This document shows positions 1-10,345 of a DNA stretch of 64,000 bases, piece after piece. How positions within the stretch are numbered: position 1 is the first letter of the stretch; each line of letters opens with the position of its first letter. The position numbers and the translations under genes are program-made. The notes beneath the pieces were generated by a model. It saw nothing but the letters and a program-made list of their open reading frames with translations, had not been told where the DNA came from and made no database searches. Origin of the DNA: Synchiropus splendidus (taxonomy: Eukaryota > Chordata > Actinopteri > Syngnathiformes > Callionymidae); the NCBI RefSeq assembly GCF_027744825.2, contig NC_071336.1, forward strand, positions 26,382,501-26,446,500, in the 5' to 3' direction.

Positions 1-2
1 GT

Positions 3-692
3 GCGTATATGCTCCACCTGATGTTCAGGACGCTGCTAGAGGTGGGCTTTGGTGCGGCCCACTACTACCTGTTTGGCTTCTACATCCCCCGGAGATTCCT
101 GTGCCAGCATCCTCCATGCACGACCCAGGTGGACTGCTACATCTCCAGACCCACTGAGAAAACCGTGATGCTCAACTTCATGCTCGGAGTGGCGGCTCTG
201 TCTCTTCTGCTGAACGTCCTGGACTTCTTCTGCGCCATCAAGCGCTCTGTGCTGCAGAAGAACAGGAGGAAGGTGATGGTGGAGGATATTTACGAGGAAG
301 CGCCGGCGATAGATCAGAGTTGCTCGGTAAATCTGGCGGCAGATTCCGGTCCCGCTGGGAGCTTCCGAAGGAGACGGGGGAGCAAGGGGTCATGTGGAGC
401 GGGAGCAAGTGATCCCGCCAGTGGAAACACCAATGGGAACAATGGCTGCTCCCAGGTGGATGATGGCAGCGATGTGGCGCTCTGCCCTCCGGAGCCCACG
501 GGGACGCCAAGATCCATCCGCGTTAGCAAGCGCAGTCGACTCAAACCCCCGCCTCCACCAAGAAGGGACCTTGGCCTGCAACACGGCGGGGCAGCGGCTC
601 AAGTCGGAAGTAATTCCTCACTTACTAGTGGAAGGGCTGTGTTAGATGATCCCAGCGACGACGGACAGGAGAAGCGATCGCAGTGGGTGTGA
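3..692 (+). CDS. gjd4: Connexin gjd4 (Cx40.1/Cx39-like), 3' part only
   Basis: Gap-junction channel subunit of the plasma membrane. The window opens inside the gene, in the cytoplasmic-loop/TM3 region; the reading frame is open from base 3, so the ATG at 9 is an internal Met, not the true start. Visible in order: TM3 (about the first 25 residues, ending LFGF), extracellular loop 2 with the connexin cysteine pattern CX4CX5C (CQHPPCTTQVDC), the SRPTEK motif that follows E2, TM4 (about residues 52-75 of the visible part), then a long low-complexity cytoplasmic tail rich in Ser, Gly and Pro ending SQWV. The near-identity of the E2-TM4 stretch to the GJD4 subfamily (SRPTEK, an S-x-W-V end) and the convergent fzd8 about 13 kb away support GJD4 over other connexins. 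The C-terminal valine resembles a PDZ ligand. No frameshift is seen in the visible part. The stop codon is at 690-692. Confidence 0.9.
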   Translation, partial: AYMLHLMFRTLLEVGFGAAHYYLFGFYIPRRFLCQHPPCTTQVDCYISRPTEKTVMLNFMLGVAALSLLLNVLDFFCAIKRSVLQKNRRKVMVEDIYEEAPAIDQSCSVNLAADSGPAGSFRRRRGSKGSCGAGASDPASGNTNGNNGCSQVDDGSDVALCPPEPTGTPRSIRVSKRSRLKPPPPPRRDLGLQHGGAAAQVGSNSSLTSGRAVLDDPSDDGQEKRSQWV

Positions 693-2140
693 CCTCACTG
701 GAACTGGACGAAGATGTGATTCACCATTCAAGACAAGACTTGGAGTGTTAATTGCCCAGGAGTGAACACTGACCTTGGAATATTCTAAAAGTGTTTCCCA
801 CCTGTTTCAGCCTTGTTACCCCCCACCTCCTCTCCATAAACAAAGACAAGGCCTTGACCTGTCCTACACTCTCAGCCCCTTCAAGACGTGACTCCACAAC
901 TTGGCACAACTCGCCTCACTGATGCTTTCTTGCAACACTTCAGTCATTTTTTTTGTTTCATCCACTGAGGCTTCCATAGTAATTACTCCCTCCCATAGGG
1001 TCCCAGTATTTATGGAGGCAGCTTGTCACTCTATTTCAGGGCCTAGCGCAGCTTAGATTTAACATACACCCTCACTATGAATAGAGCCGAGAGGAGCTGA
1101 GCGGTGTGGCAGTAATGCCTGATGCCCTTCAGGAAATCTGTGCTCAGGCTGCTTCAGGTTTCATCTTGATCAAAGCGCAGATTAAAACAAGAATCTCAGA
1201 TCTCCCTGGTCCAGTCCCTGCCCCCCTGTGTTTCTCTCTTTGAGGTGTGATTCCTTGGGTTTGTACTTGAAAATAAGAGCGGATGCATTTTTTGACTGGT
1301 GAATATTTATGTGTGGGAGCGGGCTGCGGCATCAATCTATGTTCCATCCTGCCGTGCATCAGAGGCACCTGCAGCTTCCGTGCAGAGGGAAGCATCTTTC
1401 AGTAAACGGATAGCTCTTGATCTCCCTCCTCTTGTGGGCTCTTTGAAGGCTGACAACAAAAGGTGTCCCCTCTCTGAGCGAGGCACCACCCTCTCGCCCT
1501 CACAAGAGCGACCACAAGGGGAGCTTCATCTGAGCCCAGCGGGCGTAACACAACCAGTATTGGTGACTCTTGAGCTCATATTCTCTGGTTCAGCTGAGCA
1601 ACTGTTTCTGGGATGTTATCCCTCCTCAACCCTGTCGACTCACTGAACTGAACTGATGCTTCACACTTGCCCTTCTATTTGGTGTTTAGTGGGTTTGTTC
1701 TGGACTAACTGTGCCGTTATAGAATGTAAAGATCAATGTCACTGCTGCCTCTGCCGTTGTTACCAAAGGTAACTCATGCTTTAAAAAATATGTGCGGTTA
1801 TAATCTAAGCATTGAATGACTATTATACATTTGGTATGCACTTTATTGTGTAACAGCAGCCATGTTTGTTACGGTGACGCCATGTTGTGATACATTTTCG
1901 CCCTCTAGCGATACTGAATGTGAACGGACACCTTTTTATTTGTAATGACGTTTTGTATTTATAGAAGTCATGAATATATTCTCAAGAACATTTGTATTGT
2001 CGCCTTTTTGAATTGTAGGAAACCATGTTCGATCGCAGCTTTCATGATAAATGATGGACGTTTTCAAAGAGTTGGAAAACCCCCACCAACATTTTCAAAC
2101 AAAAATACATGGGAATAAAAACATTTCATTAACTTTAAAA
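693..2140 (+). other. gjd4: gjd4 3' untranslated region (inferred)
   Basis: This gene-free stretch follows the gjd4 stop codon. Open frames in it (for example around 1144-1646) have no recognisable domains. The end is placed after the AATAAA signal at 2114-2119, which is followed about 20 bases later by a genomic A-run (2136-2150). An earlier CATAAA at about 835 could give a shorter transcript. The extent is inferred from the signal, not from transcript data. Confidence 0.45.
2114..2119 (+). terminator. Candidate polyadenylation signal of gjd4
   Basis: A canonical AATAAA hexamer lies on the gene strand about 1.4 kb after the gjd4 stop, and a T/A-rich stretch follows. It is the first perfect hexamer with plausible context before the duplicated CYP2 block begins. 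Confidence 0.4.
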
Positions 2141-2184
2141 AAAAAAAAAATATTGTTTATATTCTTATCAAATGCTCAGAGTGA

Positions 2185-2578
2185 TTTTTGATGCACCCTT
2201 CTTCTCACACCACAATGTGTTTGTTGAAATAGGCTTTTGCAACCAAGTACATTATGACCTCAAATATTTATATACGTTCTAATTTGCACAAATATCCAAC
2301 TAAAGAAACATATTTGAGGCCGAATCGTCTGTCACTTTTGCTAAATTCTCATATTAATATCTGGATCAGGGACAAAAGTTGTCACAGGAAATGTGTTATT
2401 CAGCCAAATAAGTCGAAACTAAATGCTTCTTTCGGCAGGCGAGGGAGAGTGAAGCCGAAAAATAAGAGAAAGTCAAATATTAGGATAAAGATTCAAATAT
2501 TTAAAATGACCAGAGGGCCCTTCGTGAATGAGGACACTGTCATTTATCTCCGACCTGTATCCTTATGAGGGTTCAGAC
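2185..2578 (+). repeat. Duplicated 5' flank of CYP2 copy A
   Basis: This stretch shares long diverged segments with 3680-3930, the region just upstream of the intact CYP2 copy. Shared blocks include TGTTGAAATA, the run around ATCTGGATCAGGGACAAAA, and the run ending in ATTAGGATAAAGATTCAAA. Both end in GTTCAGAC immediately before the initiator ATG. The promoter-proximal region was therefore duplicated together with the gene. The open frame at 2254-2568 lies in this flank and has no recognised domain. Confidence 0.6.
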
Positions 2579-3450
2579 ATGTTCCTCTCCTCCGTTCTCA
2601 TCTGGATCCGTAGTTTGCTGCGTCTTAAATAGCGGCGGCCGAGACACTTTCCTCCAGGACCCTCTCCTCTACCTCTGCTGGGAAACCTGCTGGAACTCAA
2701 CCTCCAAAACCCCATGAAGGACCTTGAGCGAGTAGGAAGTCTACTTTCTTGTACTCTGTGTAGGATTTATTTTGATGTGGTGCTTCTAAAAATAATGGTA
2801 TTTTTAATATAACTACATCTTCACTAAACCTTTTCAGATGTTTCTAAAGCCAAATGTCAAAGTGGGTGCAGAATCAACTTTAATTTAAATGTGAGGTCAC
2901 ATTGTAAACTTAATATTAATGAGTCTCACTCCAGTGATGTACAGGATGAAGCTCTTGGGGCTGGTCACAATGTATTGCCAATTGCAATTTTAATTTGATG
3001 CGTCTGTTACAGAGTTAACACCTCCTATCATGGTTTTCTCTTCCAAACCTGAGAAAGTATTAGAGAAAGTATTCAGTATTTTTCTGGCCTCAAAACCTGC
3101 AGTCGTCATCCACGGGCTTGAGGCCATGAGGGAAGCCATGGCGACCAAATCCACTGAATTTGCCAGGCGGCCTGCGGCCGTTTTAGTGGCTGACCTTGGC
3201 AAAAACAGTGAGTTAGAAAATGACAGTTCTATCAAACTAAAATGTGGCGAACAATGTTTCAACAATGCCAGAATCTCACCTCAGGAAAATGAGGTTCAGT
3301 GACACCAGACTGACGTGGATCACAATTTTGCAATGTTTGATGGGTGTTTTCAAAAGATTAAACTTGGAACTCCAAAACTCTGAAGTCTGTGGTCTTTGGG
3401 CTATCTACCTCAACAAGACCTTACCATGTGAAGGTTGAACTCCGAGAGTA
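2579..3450 (+). pseudogene. CYP2 copy A: internally deleted P450 pseudogene
   Basis: A broken tandem copy of the downstream P450 gene. The exon 1 equivalent is 2579-2731 (same MFLSS start and PPGPSPLPLLGN hinge), but it has a 9-base deletion and a tgg-to-tag stop at 2630-2632 in the linker. The exon 2 equivalent is 3049-3207. Its acceptor AG has become AC (3047-3048), it has an early in-frame TAG and a 1-base deletion, but it keeps a good GTGAGT donor. Exons 3 through most of the last exon are missing: the sequence jumps to the tail of the last exon (about 3390-3445, encoding an ending like VELRES), where a TCG is now TAG. A 3' UTR with AATAAA near 3490 also survives. The lesions are directly visible against copy B, so this is a dead, partly deleted duplicate rather than a processed pseudogene: intron 1 is retained. 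Confidence 0.85.
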
Positions 3451-3930
3451 GAAGTGACCCTGAAAATACTGTCATAAATTCTTTATAAGGGAATAAATAT
3501 CAGTGTGCCATAAATGCCACCAGAATATGAATTTAATGTGTTAGTTTATGATTGCAAATATGCAAATAATTCAGGACTTTGTGACAGGGTGGTTTGAATC
3601 TTTTCAGAAACAGGTCATACAGCGACTCTCCTTCCTCTCCTTTTGCGTTTTTTTTATTTTTATGCTATGTCACCCCTTTTTTCCTCATCCAATAATGTCT
3701 TTGTTGAAATAAGCATTTGCGCATAAGTGCAAACATTTTGACCGTCAATGTTTATGTATGTAACAATTTGCACAATTATCCAACTACACTATCTGGATCA
3801 GGGACAAAAAGCTGTCATGGGACATGGTTTCCAAATATTAGGATAAAGATTCAAACATTTAAAATGGTCTTGAGGCTCATAAATGTATGAGGAATTTTGC
3901 TCTGACCTGTTTCCTTGTTACTGTTCAGAC

Positions 3931-6365
3931 ATGTTCCTCTCCTCCATTCTCATCTGGATCAGTATTTTCCTCCTAATGCTGCGTCTTAAATGGCGGCGGC
4001 CGAGACACTTTCCTCCAGGACCCTCTCCTCTACCTCTGCTGGGAAACCTGCTGGAACTCAACCTCCAAAACCCCATGAAGGACCTTGAGCGAGTAGGAAG
4101 TCTACTTTCTTGTACTCTGTGGATATATATTCTGTGATTGGTTGTATTTAGATGTAGTGCTTCAACAGGTAATGTTGTTTTTCAGTATCACTGCATCTTC
4201 ATTTTCAATGTTTTCAACTTTAAATTGGGCAAAGAAGAATATTGTTTATCATGGTTTTCTCCTCCAAAGCTGAGAAAGCGTTACGGGAACGTCTTCAGCA
4301 TTTACCTTGGCTCACAACTTGCAGTCGTCATCAATGGACTTGCGGCCTCGAAGGAAGCCATGGTGACCAAATCCACTGAATTTGCCGGACGACCTGCGGA
4401 CAGCTTACTGACTCATCTGGCCAAAAATGGTGCGCCAGAAAATGTTTGTTTTATCGGACGAAATGTGTGAGATCCATTCGTGCCACAGGAGTATTTGCAG
4501 AGGACTATGGCCCAGTTTGGAAGAAGCGGCGTCGCTTTGCTCTGATGTCTCTGAAGACCTTCGGCATGGGAAAACAGTCCATGGAGCAGAGGATTCATGG
4601 AGAGTTGCAGCACACCATTGAAACACTGGAGAGCAGCATAGGCAAGGCAGTCCATTATATACCATGCTGTTCTGATCACGAGAGGAGGCATTTTTGACTC
4701 CCGCAGGACAGAAAGTGAGTCCCAGTCAGATGTTCCACACCCTGGCATTCAACACCTTGTGCCTGGTTCTCTTTGGCACTCGCTATAATTATGACGATAG
4801 CTTCATCAGGGTGGTGACTCGCGGCTTTCATGAAAACACCAAGATCGCAAGCGGTGGTTGGGGCCTGGTGAGTCTCTCACAGCTGCTGTCACCGTGCATG
4901 CTGAGCTTCTTACAGTCACCTTCTTCCAGCTGTATGACTCCCTCCCAGTCATTCGGGGGCTACCGCTGCCATTTCGACGCGCCTTCCGCAACTCTGAGGT
5001 GAGCAACCGCATTGATTTGTGAACGCACCACTGTGGCTGGGTGGCTTCATGACCGTAATGTTACAGCACATGAAGAACATCCAGTGTGCTGCTGGTGTGC
5101 TTAGGGTCACATTGTATCTTCCAAGAAAGTTATGAATGCACTGACAAAGTTGAGGATTCTATGATGCTTTTATTTTTTTTAGGAGCACAGGGAGCTAGTT
5201 GGTCGTATCATCAGTGACCATGAAGGCACCAGAGAACCTGGACAACCACGAGACCTGGTCGACTGCTATCTGGACGATCTGGAGAAGGTAAGTTAATCCA
5301 AGGTAATCCACTGTCCACCTCAAGTTTTGTAAGAAAAAAATCTTATTGATTCACTTTCCAGAAGAATTCACCTGAATCCTCCAAGTCTACAACTGAAACT
5401 ATGGCCGTTCTTTTAGATCTTCTTTTTGCTGGAAGTGACACCGTCTCTAAAACTTTCCTGACTGGCTTCCTCTACCTCATGAATCACCCACATATCCAGG
5501 GTGACCCACATGTTTACAACTTCATTTTGCAAAAGACAGATTCCACATGTTGAAGATATTGCTTGTATGCCCTGCTGTCAGAGAGATGTCAGCGGGAAAT
5601 AGACCTGGTGCTGGAGGTGGGATGCCACGCCAGCTATGAAGACAGACACAGGATGCCTTACGTCCAGGTCTGTGCATTCACAACGTGGAAATGTGATTTT
5701 AGATGGTGGCCTCAATCTCATGTCACATTTTACCACAGGCTGTGATCCATGAAATCCAAAGAGTTGCAAACATCATCCCCCTCATTGTCTACCGTACTAC
5801 CACCACTGACACTCAGCTGATGGGATACTCAGTCCCTAAGGTTAGTCCACTTGACCAAACCAAAGAAACGTGTCAGATGGAGAGGGCACCTGTCCAGGGT
5901 GTCCCTCACCTGCTGCAGCAGAGAATGAACAAAATCCTTCTGCATCTTCTCACATATAACCACAGGGGACCCTGGTCATCCAGAGCCTGGATTCTGTACT
6001 GAAGGACGAGGGGGCGTGGAAGGTCCCACACCAGTTTGAACCAGAAAACTTTCTCAATGACCATGGAGAGTTTGTGAAACCCGAAGCCTTCATGCCGTTC
6101 TCTGCAGGTCCAAGATAGTCCAAGCTGAAGTCTGTGGTTCCAGTTGTACATGATGTGAACATGTTGGCCCGTCTCAGGTGCTCGGGTTTGTCTGGGAGAA
6201 GGTCTGGCACGCCTGGAACTCTTCTTGGTCTTTGTGACGCTGCTGAGAAGGTTTAAGTTCATCTGGCCTGAAGAAGATGGAGCCCCAGACTACACACCTG
6301 TCTTTGGGGTATCTACCTCACCAAAACCTTACCACATGAAGGTTGAACTCCGAGAGTCGAAGTGA
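3931..6365 (+). CDS. Cytochrome P450 family 2 (CYP2), intact 11-exon gene
   Basis: Haem-thiolate monooxygenase anchored in the ER membrane; the clan 2 family oxidises lipids or xenobiotics, and the substrate cannot be read here. Exons that join in frame: 3931-4092, 4270-4429, 4489-4641, 4707-4867, 4930-4998, 5183-5287, 5362-5500, 5582-5667, 5739-5840, 5966-6107, 6178-6365 (1467 nt, 488 aa, normal CYP2 size). Visible: N-terminal anchor (about 1-18), proline hinge PPGPSPLPLLGN, C-helix WKKRR (W118), I-helix AGSDT (293-297), K-helix EIQR (350-353), FEPENF (403-408), haem loop FSAGARVCLGEG with Cys431. Phases match the family (0,1,1,0,0,1,0,1), plus two extra introns. Intron 3 uses a GC donor (GCAAGG) and intron 2 a weak donor (GTGCGC); several introns are only 59-75 bases. 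Unspliced reading gives apparent frameshifts, but none remains after splicing. The subfamily (CYP2X-like or another fish CYP2) is uncertain. Confidence 0.8.
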
Positions 6366-6386
6366 CTCTGAAATGGATTCCTACGG

Positions 6387-6392
6387 AATAAA
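6387..6392 (+). terminator. Polyadenylation signal of the CYP2 gene
   Basis: AATAAA lies 22 bases after the stop codon of copy B. The corresponding hexamer is also present in copy A near 3490, so it belonged to the ancestral gene. The very short 3'UTR fits a compact fish gene. Confidence 0.55.
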
Positions 6393-7515
6393 TGTCTGTA
6401 TGCCGCAAATGCCTCCAGAATATGTATTGAATATCACAGTCTATCACACAAACAATTCAGTTCTCACTGACCTGGTGTTTGGTTTCATAAACGCGTCATA
6501 CAGTTACTCAGCTCAGAAGCTTCTTCTGCAGCTCTGATGCTGCTTTTCAATGAGAAAAAAAACAGAAGCGTTGCTCTTCTGAAAACTTCGTAAATGTCGC
6601 CCCCACGTTGCCAAACATTAGAATTACACTCAGAAAGCACACGAATTTACAAATAAAATATTTTAAAAAATGTTTTAATATATCAGCAATTTTAAGCTTG
6701 TTATTTGCGTTACTGTGAAAAAAAAAAAAATCAAAATTAAACACCTTGAAAAGTCACATGATATGTTAGATCACAGTTCAGCATAAAAAAGTTCCAGCTG
6801 ATGTTATTCAGCCACATTGGTGATATTCATAGCCTTGACGCGATTGAACTTTTAATTTCATATTTAAATATGAAAAATATTTGTTTTTAAATAAAATGTA
6901 CAAACAAAAGATGTGTCATATGCAGCCAGTGGAAGCCTATGATATCACGAAACATTTGAGCAATAATACTAATATTTACATCTAAAAATTAACGTGAAAT
7001 GAAAACAAGGGATGCCAGAAGGAGATCGTGGTTGTGGGCGGCTCTGTTTGAAATCCAAGCCCTATGGAGAAACTTGCTTAACTGACTGAGAAATGGGTGA
7101 CCGAAAATTGGGATAAAACATTTTAGAAAGCAACACAATTGCAAGCATGTTTGTTCTCTGTATGCTTGTCCTTTGTGTGTCCACTGCCTCCAGCACTGGT
7201 ACCACTGGACTTAGACCATGTTAAACATGATAAATGTGAATGTTTTTTTCTCCCAACAAGAGGTTTTCATATCAAACTATCAACACCTGGCCCAACCTGT
7301 GGGGTCTCCCCTCTCCATCCTTTTCACCTCTGAAACTCTAAGGTCAGGTGTCAACTTCTGTGTATGGAAAGCTACTTTATTCATTCATTTCAGCATTTGT
7401 TAGGGTCGACGTTACAAATGTCTAATTTATTTGGAGCTGGTTGAAGTAAGAGGTGTTCTCAGGTATAATATTTGAACACAGAATAGTTTAATATCCTCCT
7501 TCATTACTCACCCTG
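6393..7515. other. AT-rich intergenic spacer in the CYP2 cluster
   Basis: This stretch is AT-rich, with an A-run at 6719-6730 and no open frame showing P450 or other recognisable similarity. It separates the intact CYP2 gene from the third, degenerate copy. Nothing else supportable was seen. Confidence 0.5.
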
Positions 7516-7520
7516 CACTG

Positions 7521-8935
7521 CGGGAACGTAGTCAGTGTTTTTCTTGGACCTAAACCGGCAGTTGTCATCAACAGGCTTCAGGCCATGAAGGAGGCCATGG
7601 TGACCTGATCCACTGAATTTGCTGGAAGAGCAACAGATGTGCCTGTGAGTCAAAGGTAAAATAAAGTCTGAAGCGGTGGTGCTGGGGGGCAACAGACTGC
7701 ATCGTGTGAGTCCTTGCAGGAATGGTTCAGCCAGACCACAGTCCATCTTGGAAGGAGCCACAGTGTTTTCCTCCCATGATTCTGTCATCCACTGAGTGAA
7801 TTAAAACCGCTTTGATGAGAAAAGTGTTCAAAGTCTGTGCTCTACAAAGATGAATGTGAACTAGCTAATGCATCATCAGCTTCTCCAGTTGCTTGTTGTT
7901 CCTTTCATTACATTATTATGTTGAACACATTCATTATTGAGAGCTGATCAAATACTTTGGTGTCTGGGCAGTTGCTTGTTTCTCAGCCCTGAGTATGAGT
8001 TTTAAAAGCGGGACCTGAATCATTACTGCTCCTGCGTCTGTGACTCGGAAACATTGAGATCAGTTCTAAAAAGTCAGAATATGTCCTGTGTTTTTTTAAT
8101 GATCCAGAGCAGTTGAACTTGTGTTCCTTGCTCCTCAGAGAGATGCCAGTGAACCATCTTTCTCCATCACTCCGCTCCTCAGCCTTGTTATGGATCTTCA
8201 CTTTGCCGGCACTCACTCCGCCTCCAGCAGTCTGCTGACTGGCTTCCTCTATTTAATGAACCACCCGCTTGTTCCTGGTGAACTTTTACATCCTAAATTC
8301 ATTCAGATATTTTATTCATCGACAGTATTTTTGAATGTCTAAGCAAGTCTGTATCTTCCACGGCGTCAGCAGGAATTAGACCTGAGTTTGAGTGGAAAAA
8401 GACAGGCGCAGAAAGCTGTGCGCCCAGGTACTGAATTCTCGCTCTTGATAGTCGTGTTCTTTAATCTGTTTTTAAATATATTGGTATTTCATATGAAAGG
8501 CTGTGTCCGAAGACTCATCCATGACCACCCCTGATCAGGATGAGATTCTCCAGTGAAGGTCGAGCACAGGATTCCTCGTCAGTATGCTATGGTTTTTACA
8601 TGATTTGCAAAGCTTTTTGGCTCCTGCGTTATTCCCATGCTGCAGGGGACACTCATCATGCAGATCCACGGAATGAGGAGGGGGAGTGGAAATTCCAGCA
8701 CGAGTTAAAACCTGAAAACTTCCTGAGTGGCCAGCCGTTCTCTGCAGGTACAAGATTCTCTGAGGTTGTAGTTCAAGTTGTACACGGTGTTGACACATCT
8801 GTGGTGCTCATGTGTGTCTGGGAGGTCTCACTCACAATGATCTTAGTGAGAAGATCTGAGTGCACCAGGCCTGAAGAAGCTGGGCCACCAGACGTTCAAA
8901 CCTGGGTTTGGGATTACAGTGTCTCCTAAAGCTTA
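7521..8935 (+). pseudogene. CYP2 copy C: fragmentary P450 pseudogene
   Basis: Ordered but incomplete remnants of the same P450. Exon 2-like sequence is at about 7521-7650 (GNVVSVFLG..., then AMVT followed by an in-frame TGA). I-helix exon-like sequence is at 8138-8277: FAGTHSASSS replaces AGSDT and LTGFLYLMNHP is kept. A QELDLS fragment is at about 8369-8420. An exon 8-like piece at 8642-8755 reads through EGEWKF, LKPENF and SG but with frame breaks, ending PFSAG before a GT. A faint last-exon remnant (gtgtgtctgggagg..., cctgaagaagctgggcc) runs to about 8930. Exons 1, 3, 4 and 5 were not found. It is more diverged than copy A, so it is an older duplicate. Confidence 0.75.
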
Positions 8936-9320
8936 CTGTATAAAAAAAATAAATAGAAAAAACAGAGAATAATCCATCATGTTATGTTATAAATAAAAGG
9001 TGAAATTATTGTGGCGCTTTAGTAGAACTTCATAATAAAATTGTGAGATTGCTTACCGCAAATATATGCATGATGCATCGCTTCCTTAATGTCGCCCTCA
9101 AGTGGTTAAACAATAGACTTGCACTTCCAGTCGGTTTTCTTGCAGTTCAATTTAATTCTTAAAAAGTGACGGTCGTGATTGAAATCAAATGTAGATTGGA
9201 TTTCGGACACTACTGTCTAAATACATTATTAAAGTTAGCTTTATTGCCATGGTCAGTGAGGATCCCACCAACTAGGAAAGTGCTTTGGAATAACGTGCAA
9301 TAATGAACAAAACATAATCA
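8936..9320. other. Spacer between CYP2 copy C and the LINE remnant
   Basis: AT-rich sequence with A-runs; no gene, tRNA or clear repeat was recognised. Confidence 0.4.
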
Positions 9321-9329
9321 TAAAATATG

Positions 9330-10042
9330 ATTATGAGGATCAGCACTTCTAAGTCCGAGACCATGGTTCTCAACCGGAAACGAATGGATTGCTCTCTCCA
9401 GGTTGGGACTGAGATCTTGCTTCAAGTGGAGAAGTTTAAGTATCTTGGGGTGTCGTTCTCATGTGAGGGATTTGGCGATTGGTTGGCGAATTGGGGCAGC
9501 AGGGGCGGTATGGCAATCCCTTTCCCGCACTGTTGTCCATAAGAGAGAGCTGAGCCAGAAAGCTCTCTTTATACCGATCAATCTTTGTCCTGACCCTCAC
9601 CTGTGGTCATGAGCTTTGGGTCATGACAGAGAGAGCAAGGTCCCGGATACAAGCGGCTGAAATGGGTTTTCTCTGATGGGTGGCAGGCGTCTCCCTTAGA
9701 GATAGGGTGAGAAGTTCTGTCACTCGGGAGAGGCTCGCTGCTTCTCCACATTGAGGGGAGTCAGCTGAGGTAGTTTGGGCATCTCATCAGGATGCCCTCT
9801 GGACGCCTCCCTTTGGAGGTGTTCCAGACACGTCCAGCTGGGAGGAGACTGAGGGGTCGACCCAGGACCAGTTGGAGGGACTGTACCTCTTCACTGGCCA
9901 GGGAGTGTCTCAGGATCCCCCAGTTGGAGCTGGTGGATGTCGCTCGGGAGAAGGGCGTTTGGAGTGACCTCCTGAAGCTGCTGCCCCAGCGACCCGGCAA
10001 CGGATAAGCGGGCGACGATGGATGGATGGATGGATGGATGAA
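9330..10042 (+). mobile_element. 5'-truncated LINE (RTE/Rex3-like) with GGAT tail
   Basis: C-terminal part of a non-LTR retrotransposon reverse-transcriptase ORF. Recognisable pieces are STSKSETMVLNRK...FKYLGVSF (9342-9470), a shifted-frame block ending in VVHKRELSQKA (about 9510-9575), and RMPSGRLPLEVFQTRPAGRR...GRPRTSWRD...LLKLLPQRPG (9789-10003), the terminal part of such ORFs. Frame changes and stops between the blocks show that it is dead. It ends almost directly in a GGAT/GATG tetranucleotide tail (about 10016-10042), a hallmark of Rex3/RTE elements in fish. The 5' end is lost, as usual for LINE insertions. The family name rests on remembered features, not a search; the LINE identity is secure. 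Confidence 0.8.
10016..10042 (+). repeat. (GGAT)n tail of the LINE
   Basis: Six or so tandem GGAT units directly follow the end of the RT open frame and then pass into A/T-rich sequence. This is interpreted as the tandem 3' tail of the LINE rather than an independent microsatellite. Confidence 0.7.
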
Positions 10043-10083
10043 TAATCATAAAATAAAATAATAAAAGTAACTAATAAATAAAT

Positions 10084-10345
10084 AACCCACAAACAAGGGC
10101 TGTTTGTGGGTTGTCGGACGAGGGGAAGAAGCTGTTCCTGTGATGGGAGGTTCTGGTCTGGATGGACCGTAGCCTCCTGCCAGAGGGAAGAGGAACAAAC
10201 AGTCCATGTCCAGGATGAGAGGGTCGGCTCTGATTCGACCTGCACGTCTCTGGGTCCTAGAGGCATACAGGTCCTGAAGAGGTGGCAGGCTGCAACTGAT
10301 CACTTTCTCTGCCTAGCACACAATATGTGATGATTTTTTTGTTCA
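10084..10345. repeat. Probable dispersed repeat adjoining the LINE
   Basis: A GC-richer segment than its surroundings starts with a perfect 12-base inverted repeat (10084-10095 with 10101-10112, loop AGGGC). It continues with a sequence (ggaagaagctgttcctg..., gcatacaggtcctg) that I recall as recurring in many fish genomic and transcript sequences. It has open frames on both strands, none with a known domain. It is probably a retrotransposon-derived fragment; the family was not identified. Confidence 0.35.

Noticed and set aside
4405..4748. Minus-strand frames across the CYP2 exons
   Set aside because: Antisense shadows of exons 2-4 of the P450 gene.
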